Shown: positions 7,974-16,269 of the stretch, in pieces
How the letters are laid out: every line of letters begins with the position of its first letter
Position numbering within the stretch: position 1 is the stretch's first letter
Assembly (NCBI RefSeq): GCF_039532605.1
Contig: NZ_BAAARY010000027.1
Location: forward strand, 1 to 17,041
Origin: Pilimelia columellifera
GTDB taxonomy: Bacteria > Actinomycetota > Actinomycetes > Mycobacteriales > Micromonosporaceae
Length of the DNA stretch: 17,041 bases
Direction of reading: 5' to 3'
Notes under the pieces: generated by a model
The model's input: the letters and a program-made list of their open reading frames with translations, nothing else
Database searches by the model: none
What the model was told of the DNA's origin: nothing
Program-made: the position numbers and the translations under genes

Positions 7974-9511
7974 GAGGCCGCCTCAATCGCGGAGATCATC
8001 AACTGGTTGCCCCACACCATGGGCCGGTCGATGGTGTGGGCTGTGCGCTCTGCTTCCAGGGCCGCAATCAAGGTGTCGATGCCGGCAGAGGGTGAATCTC
8101 CCGGTTCGGGCAGGTCGGGAGCGTAGGCCCACAGGGCTGCAAGGGTGACTAGTTCGATGAGGTCCTCGACCGCTCCGTCCACCTCGTCGGGGTCGACGGC
8201 GGTGGCGGCGTCGACCAACTGGGTGAGCGGTACCGGCCCGTGTTCGGCCTGGCGCAGAATCTTCGTGGCTGCCGCGATGACTTTTGGCGGGTATGCCTGG
8301 GCATCGGCCTCGTCGGCGTTGCCGGGGTCCTCCGGGGCGTACCCGACCGGCGTGACCTGCCGGGTCGAAGCGAGCAGAGTGTCCACCAGATCACCCAGGT
8401 GTAGCACCCGCGGGAGCCGGAACCCCAGAATCCGGTCGGTGAACGCCTCGCCGACGGCCTGCGCATCGGCGGTGGTCATCGTCAGGATCGGTTCGAACAG
8501 CTCCCGTTCGACGTTGAGCAGCCGTAACCGCACGGGCCGGCTGAACACCTGGCGCAGTTGCGCCTGCTGGAGCACCTCCCGTGCGCCGGCGGCACGAGAC
8601 GCGAGATCGAGGTGCACGTCGCGGATCCGCTGCAACGTCTCGACCAGATCACCGGACGCGCGTCGAACGGCAGCATCCGACTCCGCATCGATACCGGACA
8701 TGACATGACCGATCACCTGGCCGTCCGCTTCGATCCGCGCCTTCACGTGCTTGCGCGCACGGGCCAGCCGTGCAGGAACATCCACCAGCCAGTCGGCTGA
8801 ACGTACGTCGCGGCGAGTCGACTCGATGATGTCTGCGAGGGTGGCAGCCATCGCCACCGATGCACGCTCGGCCGTCTCCGCGGTGCGGCCGGCAGCCTCG
8901 AAACGGCGGTCGTCCAACTGGCGACGCAATACCACCGACAGGGCCTCCTCAGCGTCATCGACATCGAGGTTCAGACCGTTGAGGTAGAGCATGACCGCCT
9001 GCGGCGACGCCTGCACGACCGCGCCGGACGGGCTGTCCTGCAACGACAGCAGCCTGAAGGCATACTCCTCCCGCCGGTGCGGCGTTGAACGAATGTCATG
9101 AAAGACGTATACGAACTTGCCTTGATTCTCGGCATCGTTGAGCAGACCCCGAACCACCCACCGCGCAGTCTCAACCGCCGCCGCCGAGTCCTCCCGGCCG
9201 TCCATCAGCCGAGCGAGCCCGGCGACGGTATCCACCAACTGCGCCAGAGTGATTTGCCGGGCGAACCCCATCGAGGCGACCGCCACGTCGATCGCGGCGA
9301 GGGCCAACTGCCGCAGGTCGAAGACGTCATCGTCGATACCGGCATGTCCCGCGTTGCGAACCAGGCGAGCCACCGGGTCGGTGAGAACTAGCGCTCGCCA
9401 CCTTGCCCGCACCGACGCGTCCCCGGCAGGCGAGCGAATCTCGATTGTCGACGGCTCCGACGACGCGTCCTCGACCGTGAAAAGATCGGGGTGGTGCTCA
9501 TGTACTGCCAA
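7970..9511 (-). CDS. jetA: Wadjet-type JetA, kleisin-like subunit
   Basis: First gene of the operon, 513 residues. JetA/MksF is the kleisin that links the two SMC heads. The sequence is mostly helical: an N-terminal winged-helix-like part (RARWRALVLTDPVARLVR to about 110), a middle helical region with Arg/Glu-rich helices (about 190-330), and a C-terminal winged helix (about 408-465, PPKVIAAATKILRQAEHG then VDGAVEDLIELVTLAALWA) of the type that caps an SMC head. No enzyme motif is visible. I chose the TTG at 9511-9509 because GAGGAGG lies six bases upstream and the protein-like sequence (AVHEHHPDLF) begins there; the open frame extends to 9601 without a ribosome site and with unlikely composition. 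The kleisin role is inferred from gene order, length and winged-helix pattern, not from a strong sequence match. Confidence 0.72.
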   Translation of the reverse strand: MAVHEHHPDLFTVEDASSEPSTIEIRSPAGDASVRARWRALVLTDPVARLVRNAGHAGIDDDVFDLRQLALAAIDVAVASMGFARQITLAQLVDTVAGLARLMDGREDSAAAVETARWVVRGLLNDAENQGKFVYVFHDIRSTPHRREEYAFRLLSLQDSPSGAVVQASPQAVMLYLNGLNLDVDDAEEALSVVLRRQLDDRRFEAAGRTAETAERASVAMAATLADIIESTRRDVRSADWLVDVPARLARARKHVKARIEADGQVIGHVMSGIDAESDAAVRRASGDLVETLQRIRDVHLDLASRAAGAREVLQQAQLRQVFSRPVRLRLLNVERELFEPILTMTTADAQAVGEAFTDRILGFRLPRVLHLGDLVDTLLASTRQVTPVGYAPEDPGNADEADAQAYPPKVIAAATKILRQAEHGPVPLTQLVDAATAVDPDEVDGAVEDLIELVTLAALWAYAPDLPEPGDSPSAGIDTLIAALEAERTAHTIDRPMVWGNQLMISAIEAAS

Positions 9512-9514
9512 GCG

Positions 9515-9523
9515 GTCCTCCTC
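9515..9523 (-). promoter_or_regulatory. jetA: strong ribosome binding site that fixes the jetA TTG start
   Basis: On the minus strand the sequence GAGGAGGACCGC immediately precedes TTG at 9511. This near-perfect Shine-Dalgarno match at standard spacing supports a TTG start over the longer open frame that begins at 9601. A clear -10/-35 pair could not be picked out between here and about 9680. Confidence 0.6.
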
Positions 9524-9679
9524 AACGACCGAGCTAAATCGACAGTCTGTGGTCCATCGAAGACAGACGGTTGCACACGGGTGTGACAGCCCCGGCGTCA
9601 TACGTCATGTGGGGGAGTAGCCTAGATGGCTGGGTAGGCCCTGACTGCCCCGAAAGCTCACAGCCACAGTCCGCACGGT

Positions 9680-10020
9680 GAAACGGACGCGCCGACAACG
9701 CGTTCGACTTCGCAGACATGTTCGACCGCCTCATGGTCCTCAACATCGACCGAGCCGCCATGCGTGACCGGCTGCTGACCCGAGCCGGCGGCAACGACTA
9801 CGGCCGCACGCCCGACACCCTCCATCACGCACTCACCAAGCACGCCGCATTCGCCGAGCCTCCGCAGGCCGGCCCGCGTGGGCGTGCGCTTCACCTTGTA
9901 GGGCGCGCTGGCCGGTTCGGTCAGGCGCGACCGCTAGCCTGTGCGCCCCGTGACACCATTTCTTACGGCCCCCGGTTGGCGATGTGGTCGCCGCAGTCCT
10001 CGTCGCAGCCCGCTCGGCGA
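9680..10020 (+). pseudogene. remnant of a small P-loop kinase-like ATPase gene
   Basis: Plus-strand frames carry two recognisable pieces. From about 9682 the reading NAFDFADMFDRLMVLNID, then MRDRLLTRAGGNDYGRTPD and HHALTKHAAFAE, resembles the middle and late part of small AAA/kinase-like NTPases of actinobacteria (pattern: D-x-hydrophobic strand, RLxTRT.N.YGK.P). After a frame change, 9974-10015 reads RPPVGDVVAAVLVAARS, which matches the usual last helix of such proteins (RPVxDVVxxIL). The N-terminal P-loop is missing and a stop lies just before the first piece, so the gene is 5'-truncated and frameshifted. It ends tail to tail with the STAND gene. The family call rests on pattern memory; that it is broken is clear. 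Confidence 0.5.
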
Positions 10021-10769
10021 GCTGCCACTGCGGATCTAGATGGGGATAGTGGACGGCAGCGACCATCTCGCGGGGTTGGTCTCGCCTCCGCCCGCGAGCA
10101 GGGTTCGGGCATTGGCGTCGAGCCGCCGGATGTTGATGCCATCGAAGGCGTACGACGCTGAGTAGATTCGGGAGACCTGTGCGCCATCTTCAGGCCATCG
10201 GTGGTGGGGCATCGTGGTTTCCTTTGCCGCCAGAATGGTCCACATCAGGCACTGTTTACTAGCCGCGAGTGCCGAGCCGAGAAGGCCGGCCTCGACGTGG
10301 ACGGTATCCGGGCCGGTGCCGCGCGCGGCGAAGCTTTCTGCGAGCGTCTGGGTGCCGCGGCCCCACTGAAACTCGCCCGTGCGGTTGAGGTTGAGGGCGG
10401 TGCAGAGCGCAGTGGAGGGCATGTAGGTGTAGAGGTGTTTGCTGTCAGACCGGTCCCAGTCGCTGACGCCGCCGTAGCGGGTCGTTGTCACCGTCAGGGC
10501 TCCCGGGGTGGCCCCTTCTCCCGGAGTGCTGTTTCGCCCTTCTAGGTTAGGCCAGTCGGCTTCGTACGGGTGGTCGGCGAGCAAGAGCCCGGTTGGGCTG
10601 CCTGACTCGGGCATCCAGCGACCGTGCCAGTTCTTGCCATCGGCCCACATCTCCCATGCCGGCAAGTCCTGGGCGTCGATGAGGTACGAGCGAATTTGCG
10701 CCCACACAACGTGATGGGGCTCCCGGTCGGCGGCCTTCTCGGGCGCCTGTGGTTGGGACCAGTGGTAGT

Positions 10770-10777
10770 CCCCCCCC
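10770..10777 (-). other. G8 homopolymer frameshift site in the STAND gene
   Basis: The minus strand reads CTC, eight G, then ACTACC. Upstream coding (KTWLTLGG) and downstream coding (DYHWSQPQAPEKAAD) are in different frames, and seven G instead of eight would join them. Such runs are common sites both of sequencing error and of slipped-strand phase variation. Confidence 0.75.
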
Positions 10778-11584
10778 GAGGGTTAGCCACGTTTTCCCCG
10801 CGGCGTCCTTGCACACGAGCTGGCGATCGAGCTCTGGGATGTGGTTGTCGTTGCTGGCCCAGCCAGGGTCAAGGTGACTGGGAAAGTTCACCTCTGCAGG
10901 TGCGTACCACTGCGGCGGAGTGTCTGCGTAGACCCGGTTCTCGGTGCGGCGCTGGAGGACGGAGGGGTCAATGTCGTGGCCCCGGACGTCGAGCGGTGTC
11001 TCGTAGTGGGTTCGGTCGTCGTCACGTTGGCTCGGGTTGAGCTCGAATCGGTCTGTGATGCGGCCGACGAGTTGCTTGAACGCGATCCAGGTGTACTTCA
11101 GTGCGTAACCGTCATGCTCTTTCTCGTGTGCGGAGCGCATGCGTGAGATGTTTCGGTCGATACGTTCGAAGCGTTCCGGGGTCCAGCCGAGGGTGAGTGC
11201 CTGTTCGAAGAGGATCAGCCCCAGCTGGTCCGCGTTGAGGTCGTTGCCCAGTTTGAAGGTCGAGACTAGGGATTCGACTTCGTGCTTGCGGAAGTCGTCG
11301 AAGTCGGACATAGCCAGATGGTGCACAGCGTTGTATCGGTAGTCCGGCGGGCCGGTAAGCTCCCGCGCTTCCCGTTTGCTCTGCTTTGGCGAAATCCACT
11401 GTGATGCGTAGGGCGGTTGGATGCGTGCAGCGACGTCGGCGATGTCTGGCTCCCAGTCGACCTTCAGAGCTGCGTCGATCGCCCGACGGGCATAGTCGCG
11501 GCTCAGGTAGTTCTCCGGCCAGTAGTCGCGCGCGAGGGTGAATTCCGCGACGGCCGTTGCAACGCTCACGACGGCGTTCCGGTC

Positions 11585-11600
11585 GAATGCGCTGGGTGAT
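11585..11600 (-). other. second single-base frameshift in the STAND gene
   Basis: On the minus strand the frame that reads YVEERLLSVGCGITQR turns into Arg-rich nonsense here, while the neighbouring frame takes up FDRNAVVSVATAVAEF and continues sensibly. One extra base (about 11588) or an equivalent loss of two explains it. No homopolymer is present, which argues for a genuine mutation more than for slippage. Confidence 0.65.
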
Positions 11601-14303
11601 GCCGCACCCCACCGACAGCAGACGCTCCTCGACGTAGTCGTCGTTGACATCGATGAAGCGGTTCAGGATCGGGCCGTACAGGTGCGGGGCGCGTTCCAGT
11701 AGCGCGATGAGTGCTTTCGTGGCGTTGTCCCGGGTTGGCCGGTGGGTCGAGCACAACGCCCAGCACAGCGCCAGCGAGGCAAGGCGGCGGGTGTGGTCGT
11801 CGGAGTGGTAGCCCGCATCAGACCACGCCCACTCGATCAGGGCGTGAAGGGGGCCATTGGACTCCTGCTGCTGATCGCAGAAGTTGGACCAGGCGGTGTC
11901 CCGTTCCGGCATCGTCAGGTCAATGAGCTGGCCGTGAAGCCACTCCGCGTTCAGCGAGTGGCCGGGGACGGTGGCGACATGCAGCAGCGCGCTGTTCGCG
12001 TCGTCCGCGTAGTAGCGGTGAGCCCGGAGCCCCTGGACCAGTTCCTTGGTGCGGTCACTGACCGCGTCTGGTCGGCGCCAACTGACGCTGACAAGGAAGT
12101 CGCCGTATGCTGAATAGTCATCGACCGAGATCTCGAGAAGGTCCACGAGCTCGACGCCGTGATGCTCGGGAAGGAGAGTTGCGAGGGCCTGAAGAATCCC
12201 AGCGTTACTGTGCCAGCGCTCGGCCAGGGTTTGTATCTCGCTCTTCAGGCCGTCAATGCCGTCGGCGATGATGAGGCGGGCTCCGGCGATGTCGCCCAGC
12301 CGCTCGTAACCGAACCGGATGTAGCGCTGCCCCTTGACCGAGAGCTCGGAAAAGACCGCCTCCTTCAATAGCCCGTTGAGCAGGCTGCGACTCCACGTGC
12401 GCTCGGGAAGCAGCGACGAGGTGATGTGGTCGACCTCATCCCATGGCAGCCGTCGCCCGCGTCCCCGCATGGCGGCGGCCACCTGCTCGACGGCACGCTG
12501 GACCAGCCCGGCACCGGGAGCGTAGTCGCAGCGGTCCTCGGACGAGAGCCGCGTGTCCATCGCCTCGAGGAAGCTGCCGTAGATCCAGGAGGCTCCCAAG
12601 CCCTCCCGAGGAAAACGCGTTTCCCCGTTAGTCTCCAACGCCGTGCAGAGGAGCTTAAGGAACAGTGGATTGGTCAGTTCGGGGTCCAGCATCGGGAACG
12701 AGGGACGCTCGATCTTGTACCAGTCCAAGAATGTCCGAACAGCCTCCTGCGGGACCTCCTCGAACCCTGAATGCGGGAAGGCCGGCAGACGGTACTGCAG
12801 GGTGTCGGACAGTGTTTCGGTGAGGAACTCAGTGCGACACGTGAGAACCACCCTGATGTGTTGGTGCTGCGCGGCGTCGTTGAGGAAGCTCTGCAGATAC
12901 CTGTTCCATAGGCTTCGATCATTCGGTTCGTTCAGCCCGTCGATGAGGATCAGGCCGACCTGTTCAGCAGCCTGACATGCGGCCTCAAACGTAGCCAGCA
13001 GCGCACCTTCGGGATTTCGGAAGCCGATGATACGGCCGAGATCCGCCTCGATCGGCCCGGTCTCGAATTGTTCACCGAGGACGATGATCGTCGGGAGGCC
13101 ATTGGCGACGCGTGCCTCAGCGAGATCGCAGAGTAGGTGAGTCTTGCCGGCGCCACCCGGACCGGTAATCAGAACTGCTGCCGCTTCGAAGGCGCGCCAG
13201 GATCTTCCTTCCATGAAGGAGTTCAGTTCGCCCAGAGCCGCGCGGAGTGCCGACACTTGGCTGTGGAGGCTGCCGGCGCTGTTGATGTAGAGGCGGTCAT
13301 CTGTCAGGCAGTGTTCTCGGAGCAGCTCGGCGACGCCTCGAAGGGCCCCTTGTGTAGGGAACACCGTGGAACTCAAATCCGGAAGCGTTCCCGTCGCTCG
13401 GCCCGCCACCTGGGCCGCTTCGCCGAGTTGGCCGTCGAGATCCTTCAGCGCGACGTCCAGCGCTGATAGCGCTGGCTCGAACAGGTCCGGCCGCTCGTCG
13501 GGCTTCGACAGGCCAAACGTGCCGCGCCCCCGCCGCAAGGCCGCACGTCTCGTGCGCACCGCCACCTCGAACGACGGCCGGCGGGCGAGACCCTCGAACG
13601 CGGCCCCGATGGGCAGTTCTACATTGAGCTTGGGGCTGTAGCGTCCACCCGCATCTGCTGCAGCCGCCGCAGCGATACCCCTAAATCGCTCCTGCGTGAA
13701 AACTTCAAGATCGAACCAGTATCGTAGCCGTCCAGCTTGCGACGGCTGCAGAAGGCACACGTTGAGTTCGGCGGCACCGAGGTACACGAACTCGACCGTC
13801 ATGCCGGCCTCTGACGCGGCGGCCTCCCAGGCGGCGACGTGCGTGTTCCACTTCGTCCACGCGCTCGCCGTCCTCTCGGTGTCACCACCGGGACGGTCGT
13901 AGGGCAAGATCACGTAGTAGCGGGCCAACACGGGTTCCTGCTGCAACGTCCGCCGGACCGACTTGTCGATCTGACGCCACTCAGCGTCGCCCAGCCTGAA
14001 GAGGTACTTGGTCTGCCAAGCCCAGACCTCACCGCTTGGAAGCTTGCCGCGCCCTTCCCGCCCACCGTCGGGGTTGCCCAACCGCGTGAGGTCGGAGCCG
14101 GCGGGCCACGTGACCAGCCCGCCGGCCATCATCAGCTGACTACCGAGCTCCTCGAACCCGTCCTGGCGTGAGCCGGTGGGTGCCTTGCCGCGGATTTGCT
14201 GCCAGTTGATCTCGGGGAGCTGAGGCACGGAGGCTCGCATTCGAACACGCGACGTAGCAAGAGGCTGGGACGGTGAGCTGCCGAGAGGATCAGTGGTGGC
14301 CGC

Positions 14304-14321
14304 CTCGTACTAGCGTACGAG
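14304..14321. promoter_or_regulatory. perfect inverted repeat upstream of the STAND gene, candidate operator
   Basis: CTCGTAC-TAGC-GTACGAG: two perfect 7-base arms around a 4-base spacer, 64 bases upstream of the STAND start codon at 14240. The size and position fit a dimeric repressor site overlapping the promoter. No regulator gene lies beside it and no T-tract follows, so a terminator is unlikely. Function is inferred from position only. Confidence 0.45.
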
Positions 14322-14472
14322 CCTCGCCGGGTCCTGGGTGGGGGAGACACGCCGGCCGGAGAAGCGCGTGGTACCCAGATCCGGGTGAGGTAGGGGTCCT
14401 CTACCCTGCGGTCCAGAGAGCGACGCTCCGCGAGCGGCGTTCCCCTGCGGGTCACGCTCGGGAGACTGGTTA

Positions 14473-14700
14473 TCAGTCACCCCAGAGGCGGATCTCGATG
14501 TCCGTGCAGGCGCCCAACCGGGTCCGGTAATCCTCCCAGCCGGTGATCCACCGCGCGGGTCGTCAGGGCCGAACTGGCGGGCGGTGAAGGTCAACCATGA
14601 CGCCCATCCCGATCAGTGTGATCCGGTGTGCGATGGCCAGCACCTCTCGTCGACGAAGCCGGCCACGGATGTGGGGCGTGTTCGTATCCGGTGTTGTCGC
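14473..14700 (-). pseudogene. frameshifted relic of an unknown gene (C-terminal end)
   Basis: Three minus-strand frames carry coding-like pieces in collinear order: REVLAIAHRITLIGMGVMV followed by DLHRPPVRP (ending at 14563), then in shifted frames RQFGPDDPRGG, and finally WITGWEDYRTRL followed by GACTDIEIRLWGD and a TGA at 14475-14473. The last piece is a natural-looking protein end. I do not recognise the family. At least two frame changes separate the pieces, so it is either a decayed gene or a region of poor sequence, and it could be chance. Confidence 0.35.
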
Positions 14701-14919
14701 GGCCCGGCCCCTGCCCCGGGCCGGGTTCCGGGACCGCGACGCGGTGACCACACGGGCGTACCGCAACGACCTGCGGAGCGACCGGACCACTGTGTGAACG
14801 CAGTGTCCTTCGGCGCGATTGGCGCGGGTGTCGTGATCGTCCAGCAGTCGGCGGTGTCCGTGGTTCGTGGAGGAGGTGAGCGGCCGGCCTTGGTGGCGTT
14901 TCCGGGGCCTCTCGATGTC

Positions 14920-16236
14920 TTATGCCGGCATCTCCCGAGCACGCGGCTGCGCCCATGGCGTTGCCACGTCCGGCGGCAGGGGGACCGTGGCGAGGGTTCC
15001 GGCGGTAGCTGTGTGGTGCGGCCCGACATTGAGTGTCTCGGCGTGGCAGTTGTTGCACTGGCCGTGAGGTTGGCAGCCTGCTGCCGTGACGATGTTGCGG
15101 ACGTGCTGGTAGGCGTCGTTGGGGTGGTCGGCCTTGACCGCGTACCAGGTGCCGGCCTGGGCATCGCAGGGCGCGGCGGCAGCGTGCTGCGGCCGGACGG
15201 GCTGACACAGCAGGTCGTCATGATGGCGGATGAGGAAGGTCTGGTCGAGGTGGTCGATCATGTCTGATTGGGTCTTGTGCTGCGCGTACCAGGCGGCGGC
15301 GTCGGTGATGGTGCCCGGCCCCCAGAGTAGGTCTGTCGGGTAGAGGGTGGCCTCGACCCGAGAGTCGTAGGAGCGTAGGGCGGGGTCGGCGTAGCCCTCG
15401 TCGGGTCGAAAGACCGCACGGAGGATGATGCACTGCCATGGCCGGTCGTCTGGATCGACTGAGTCTGCCAGGGCCTCGGCAGTCACGGTGATCCGCTCGC
15501 TGCCGTCGGTCGACCATGCCATCACGACGACCTCACGTCGGGTCGGTGCGGGGTACAACCGTCCCCCTGGAGTCGACGCGCCCCACAGCTGGTTGATGAT
15601 TTCAGCGAGATCGTGCAGAGTCCGGGCCGCTTCCACCGGGCCGTACAACTGGTAGCCGGTAGGGTGCGCGACGAAGTTCCGTAGCTCGACCAGCGCTCGT
15701 TCGATCCCGTGGTTGCGTTGTCCCCGCAACAGGCCGGCCTTGCGCGCCCAAGTGCGCAGGTCGTGGAGCATGCCGTCGCGGAAGGCCATCGTGGCACCCC
15801 TCGCCAGCCGTAGCCGCCAGCACTGCCGGCCGCGTGGTGGCCGGTTGGCCCGCAGGAACGAATGGACGTCGACGTAGCGGGCCACTGCAACGTGGTGCTC
15901 GGCGCCGATGTGGTCGATGAAGGTAACGGTCCCGCCGTGGAAGTCGACGAAGCGATCGCGAAGGGCCTGCTCGATGACAAGGAGGGCGTGGTCGCCGACG
16001 AGGGTGTAGATCTCGTAGCACAGCACGCCGTACGCGAACACGGTCCGCAGGTGCTCGTAGCTGTTACGGGTACCCTCGGCGACTCGATCGTCGAGGGTGA
16101 ACCGACCGGCAACTTCCTGCTGGTACTCCGCGGCGTCCTCAGGCCGCAGTTGCAGACCGACGCCGAGCCCGCCGGGAAGACACCGCAGGGTCCGTTCGTC
16201 GGCCCGCTGCAGTCCTTCGAAGGATCTGATCGACAT
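14920..16236 (-). CDS. HEPN-like protein of unknown family with RX4H motif and C-terminal Cys/His cluster
   Basis: A 438-residue protein I cannot assign to a named family. Start: ATG at 16236-16234 with AAGGA about eight bases upstream; the frame is open for 43 more codons upstream but these overlap a gene relic and look non-coding. Residues about 55-215 are helical (EHLRTVFAYGVLCYEIYTLV, LLVIEQALRDRFVDF, GIERALVELRNFVAHPTGY). They carry RNFVAH (R186, N187, H191), the RX4H pattern with a polar residue after Arg that forms the active site of HEPN ribonucleases. Residues about 240-370 look like a strand-rich domain (REVVVMAWSTDGSERITV, RVEATLYPTDLLWGP). Near the C-terminus C388, C394, C397 and H398 (GCQPHGQCNNCHAE), with H407/H408, could bind zinc. 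It is transcribed in the same direction as the STAND and Wadjet genes. HEPN proteins in such islands are often abortive-infection or toxin RNases; that role is inference. Confidence 0.62.
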   Translation of the reverse strand: MSIRSFEGLQRADERTLRCLPGGLGVGLQLRPEDAAEYQQEVAGRFTLDDRVAEGTRNSYEHLRTVFAYGVLCYEIYTLVGDHALLVIEQALRDRFVDFHGGTVTFIDHIGAEHHVAVARYVDVHSFLRANRPPRGRQCWRLRLARGATMAFRDGMLHDLRTWARKAGLLRGQRNHGIERALVELRNFVAHPTGYQLYGPVEAARTLHDLAEIINQLWGASTPGGRLYPAPTRREVVVMAWSTDGSERITVTAEALADSVDPDDRPWQCIILRAVFRPDEGYADPALRSYDSRVEATLYPTDLLWGPGTITDAAAWYAQHKTQSDMIDHLDQTFLIRHHDDLLCQPVRPQHAAAAPCDAQAGTWYAVKADHPNDAYQHVRNIVTAAGCQPHGQCNNCHAETLNVGPHHTATAGTLATVPLPPDVATPWAQPRAREMPA

Positions 16237-16269
16237 CCTGATTGGTCCTTTCCAGCGAGAGAGCAGCCG

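Larger units (their letters stand above)
10036..14240 (-). pseudogene. Avs-like STAND NTPase with N-terminal PD-(D/E)xK nuclease, two frameshifts
   Basis: Antiviral STAND proteins of the Avs kind bind a phage protein through C-terminal repeats, oligomerise using ATP and activate an N-terminal effector. Here residues about 10-150 look like a Cap4/Mrr-type nuclease: FEELG (E30-E31), GNPDGGREG (D58) and WAWQTKYLF with the QxK pair Q76/K78. The NACHT-like core has Walker A ITGPGGAGKTHLL (G360 to T367), Walker B LILIDGLNE (D434) and the sensor segment VVLTCRTEFL (R469). Residues from about 600 are long helical repeats, probably the sensor. The frame from ATG 14240 makes sense to about 11589 (ending ERLLSVGCGITQR), continues one base over in FDRNAVVSVATAVAEFTLA to the G-run at 10777-10770, then in a third frame (GDYHWSQPQAPE) to the TAG at 10038-10036. 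Reconstructed length is about 1,400 residues. Read literally, the first frame would end at 11112 after 1,042 residues, the last roughly 157 of them nonsense. The breaks may be mutation or sequencing error. Confidence 0.8.
14241..14919. other. 679-base stretch without an intact gene
   Basis: The stretch lies between the HEPN-like gene stop and the STAND start, both on the minus strand. It contains the palindrome at 14304-14321, an imperfect hairpin (GTAGGGGTCCTCTAC, near 14390-14405) and the frameshifted relic at 14473-14700. Several open frames cover parts of it on both strands, but their Arg/Pro-rich composition and lack of start signals mark them as high-GC chance frames. Any promoter of the STAND gene must lie here unless it is read from the HEPN-like gene. 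Confidence 0.6.

Noticed and set aside
9512..9601. 30-codon upstream extension of jetA
   Set aside because: No ribosome site at 9601, Cys/Ser-rich non-conserved-looking sequence, and a strong Shine-Dalgarno before the internal TTG.
9594..9612. repeated CGTCAT/ACGTCAT as an operator upstream of jetA
   Set aside because: Two tandem 6-base matches are too short to support a site, and no palindrome results.
9718..10161. 147-residue plus-strand open frame as an intact gene
   Set aside because: Only its first third resembles a protein family; it lacks the P-loop and the family-like C-terminus lies in another frame, so it is a relic.
14584..15267. 227-residue plus-strand open frame
   Set aside because: It is antisense to the 3' end of the HEPN-like gene and has no recognisable sequence or start signal.
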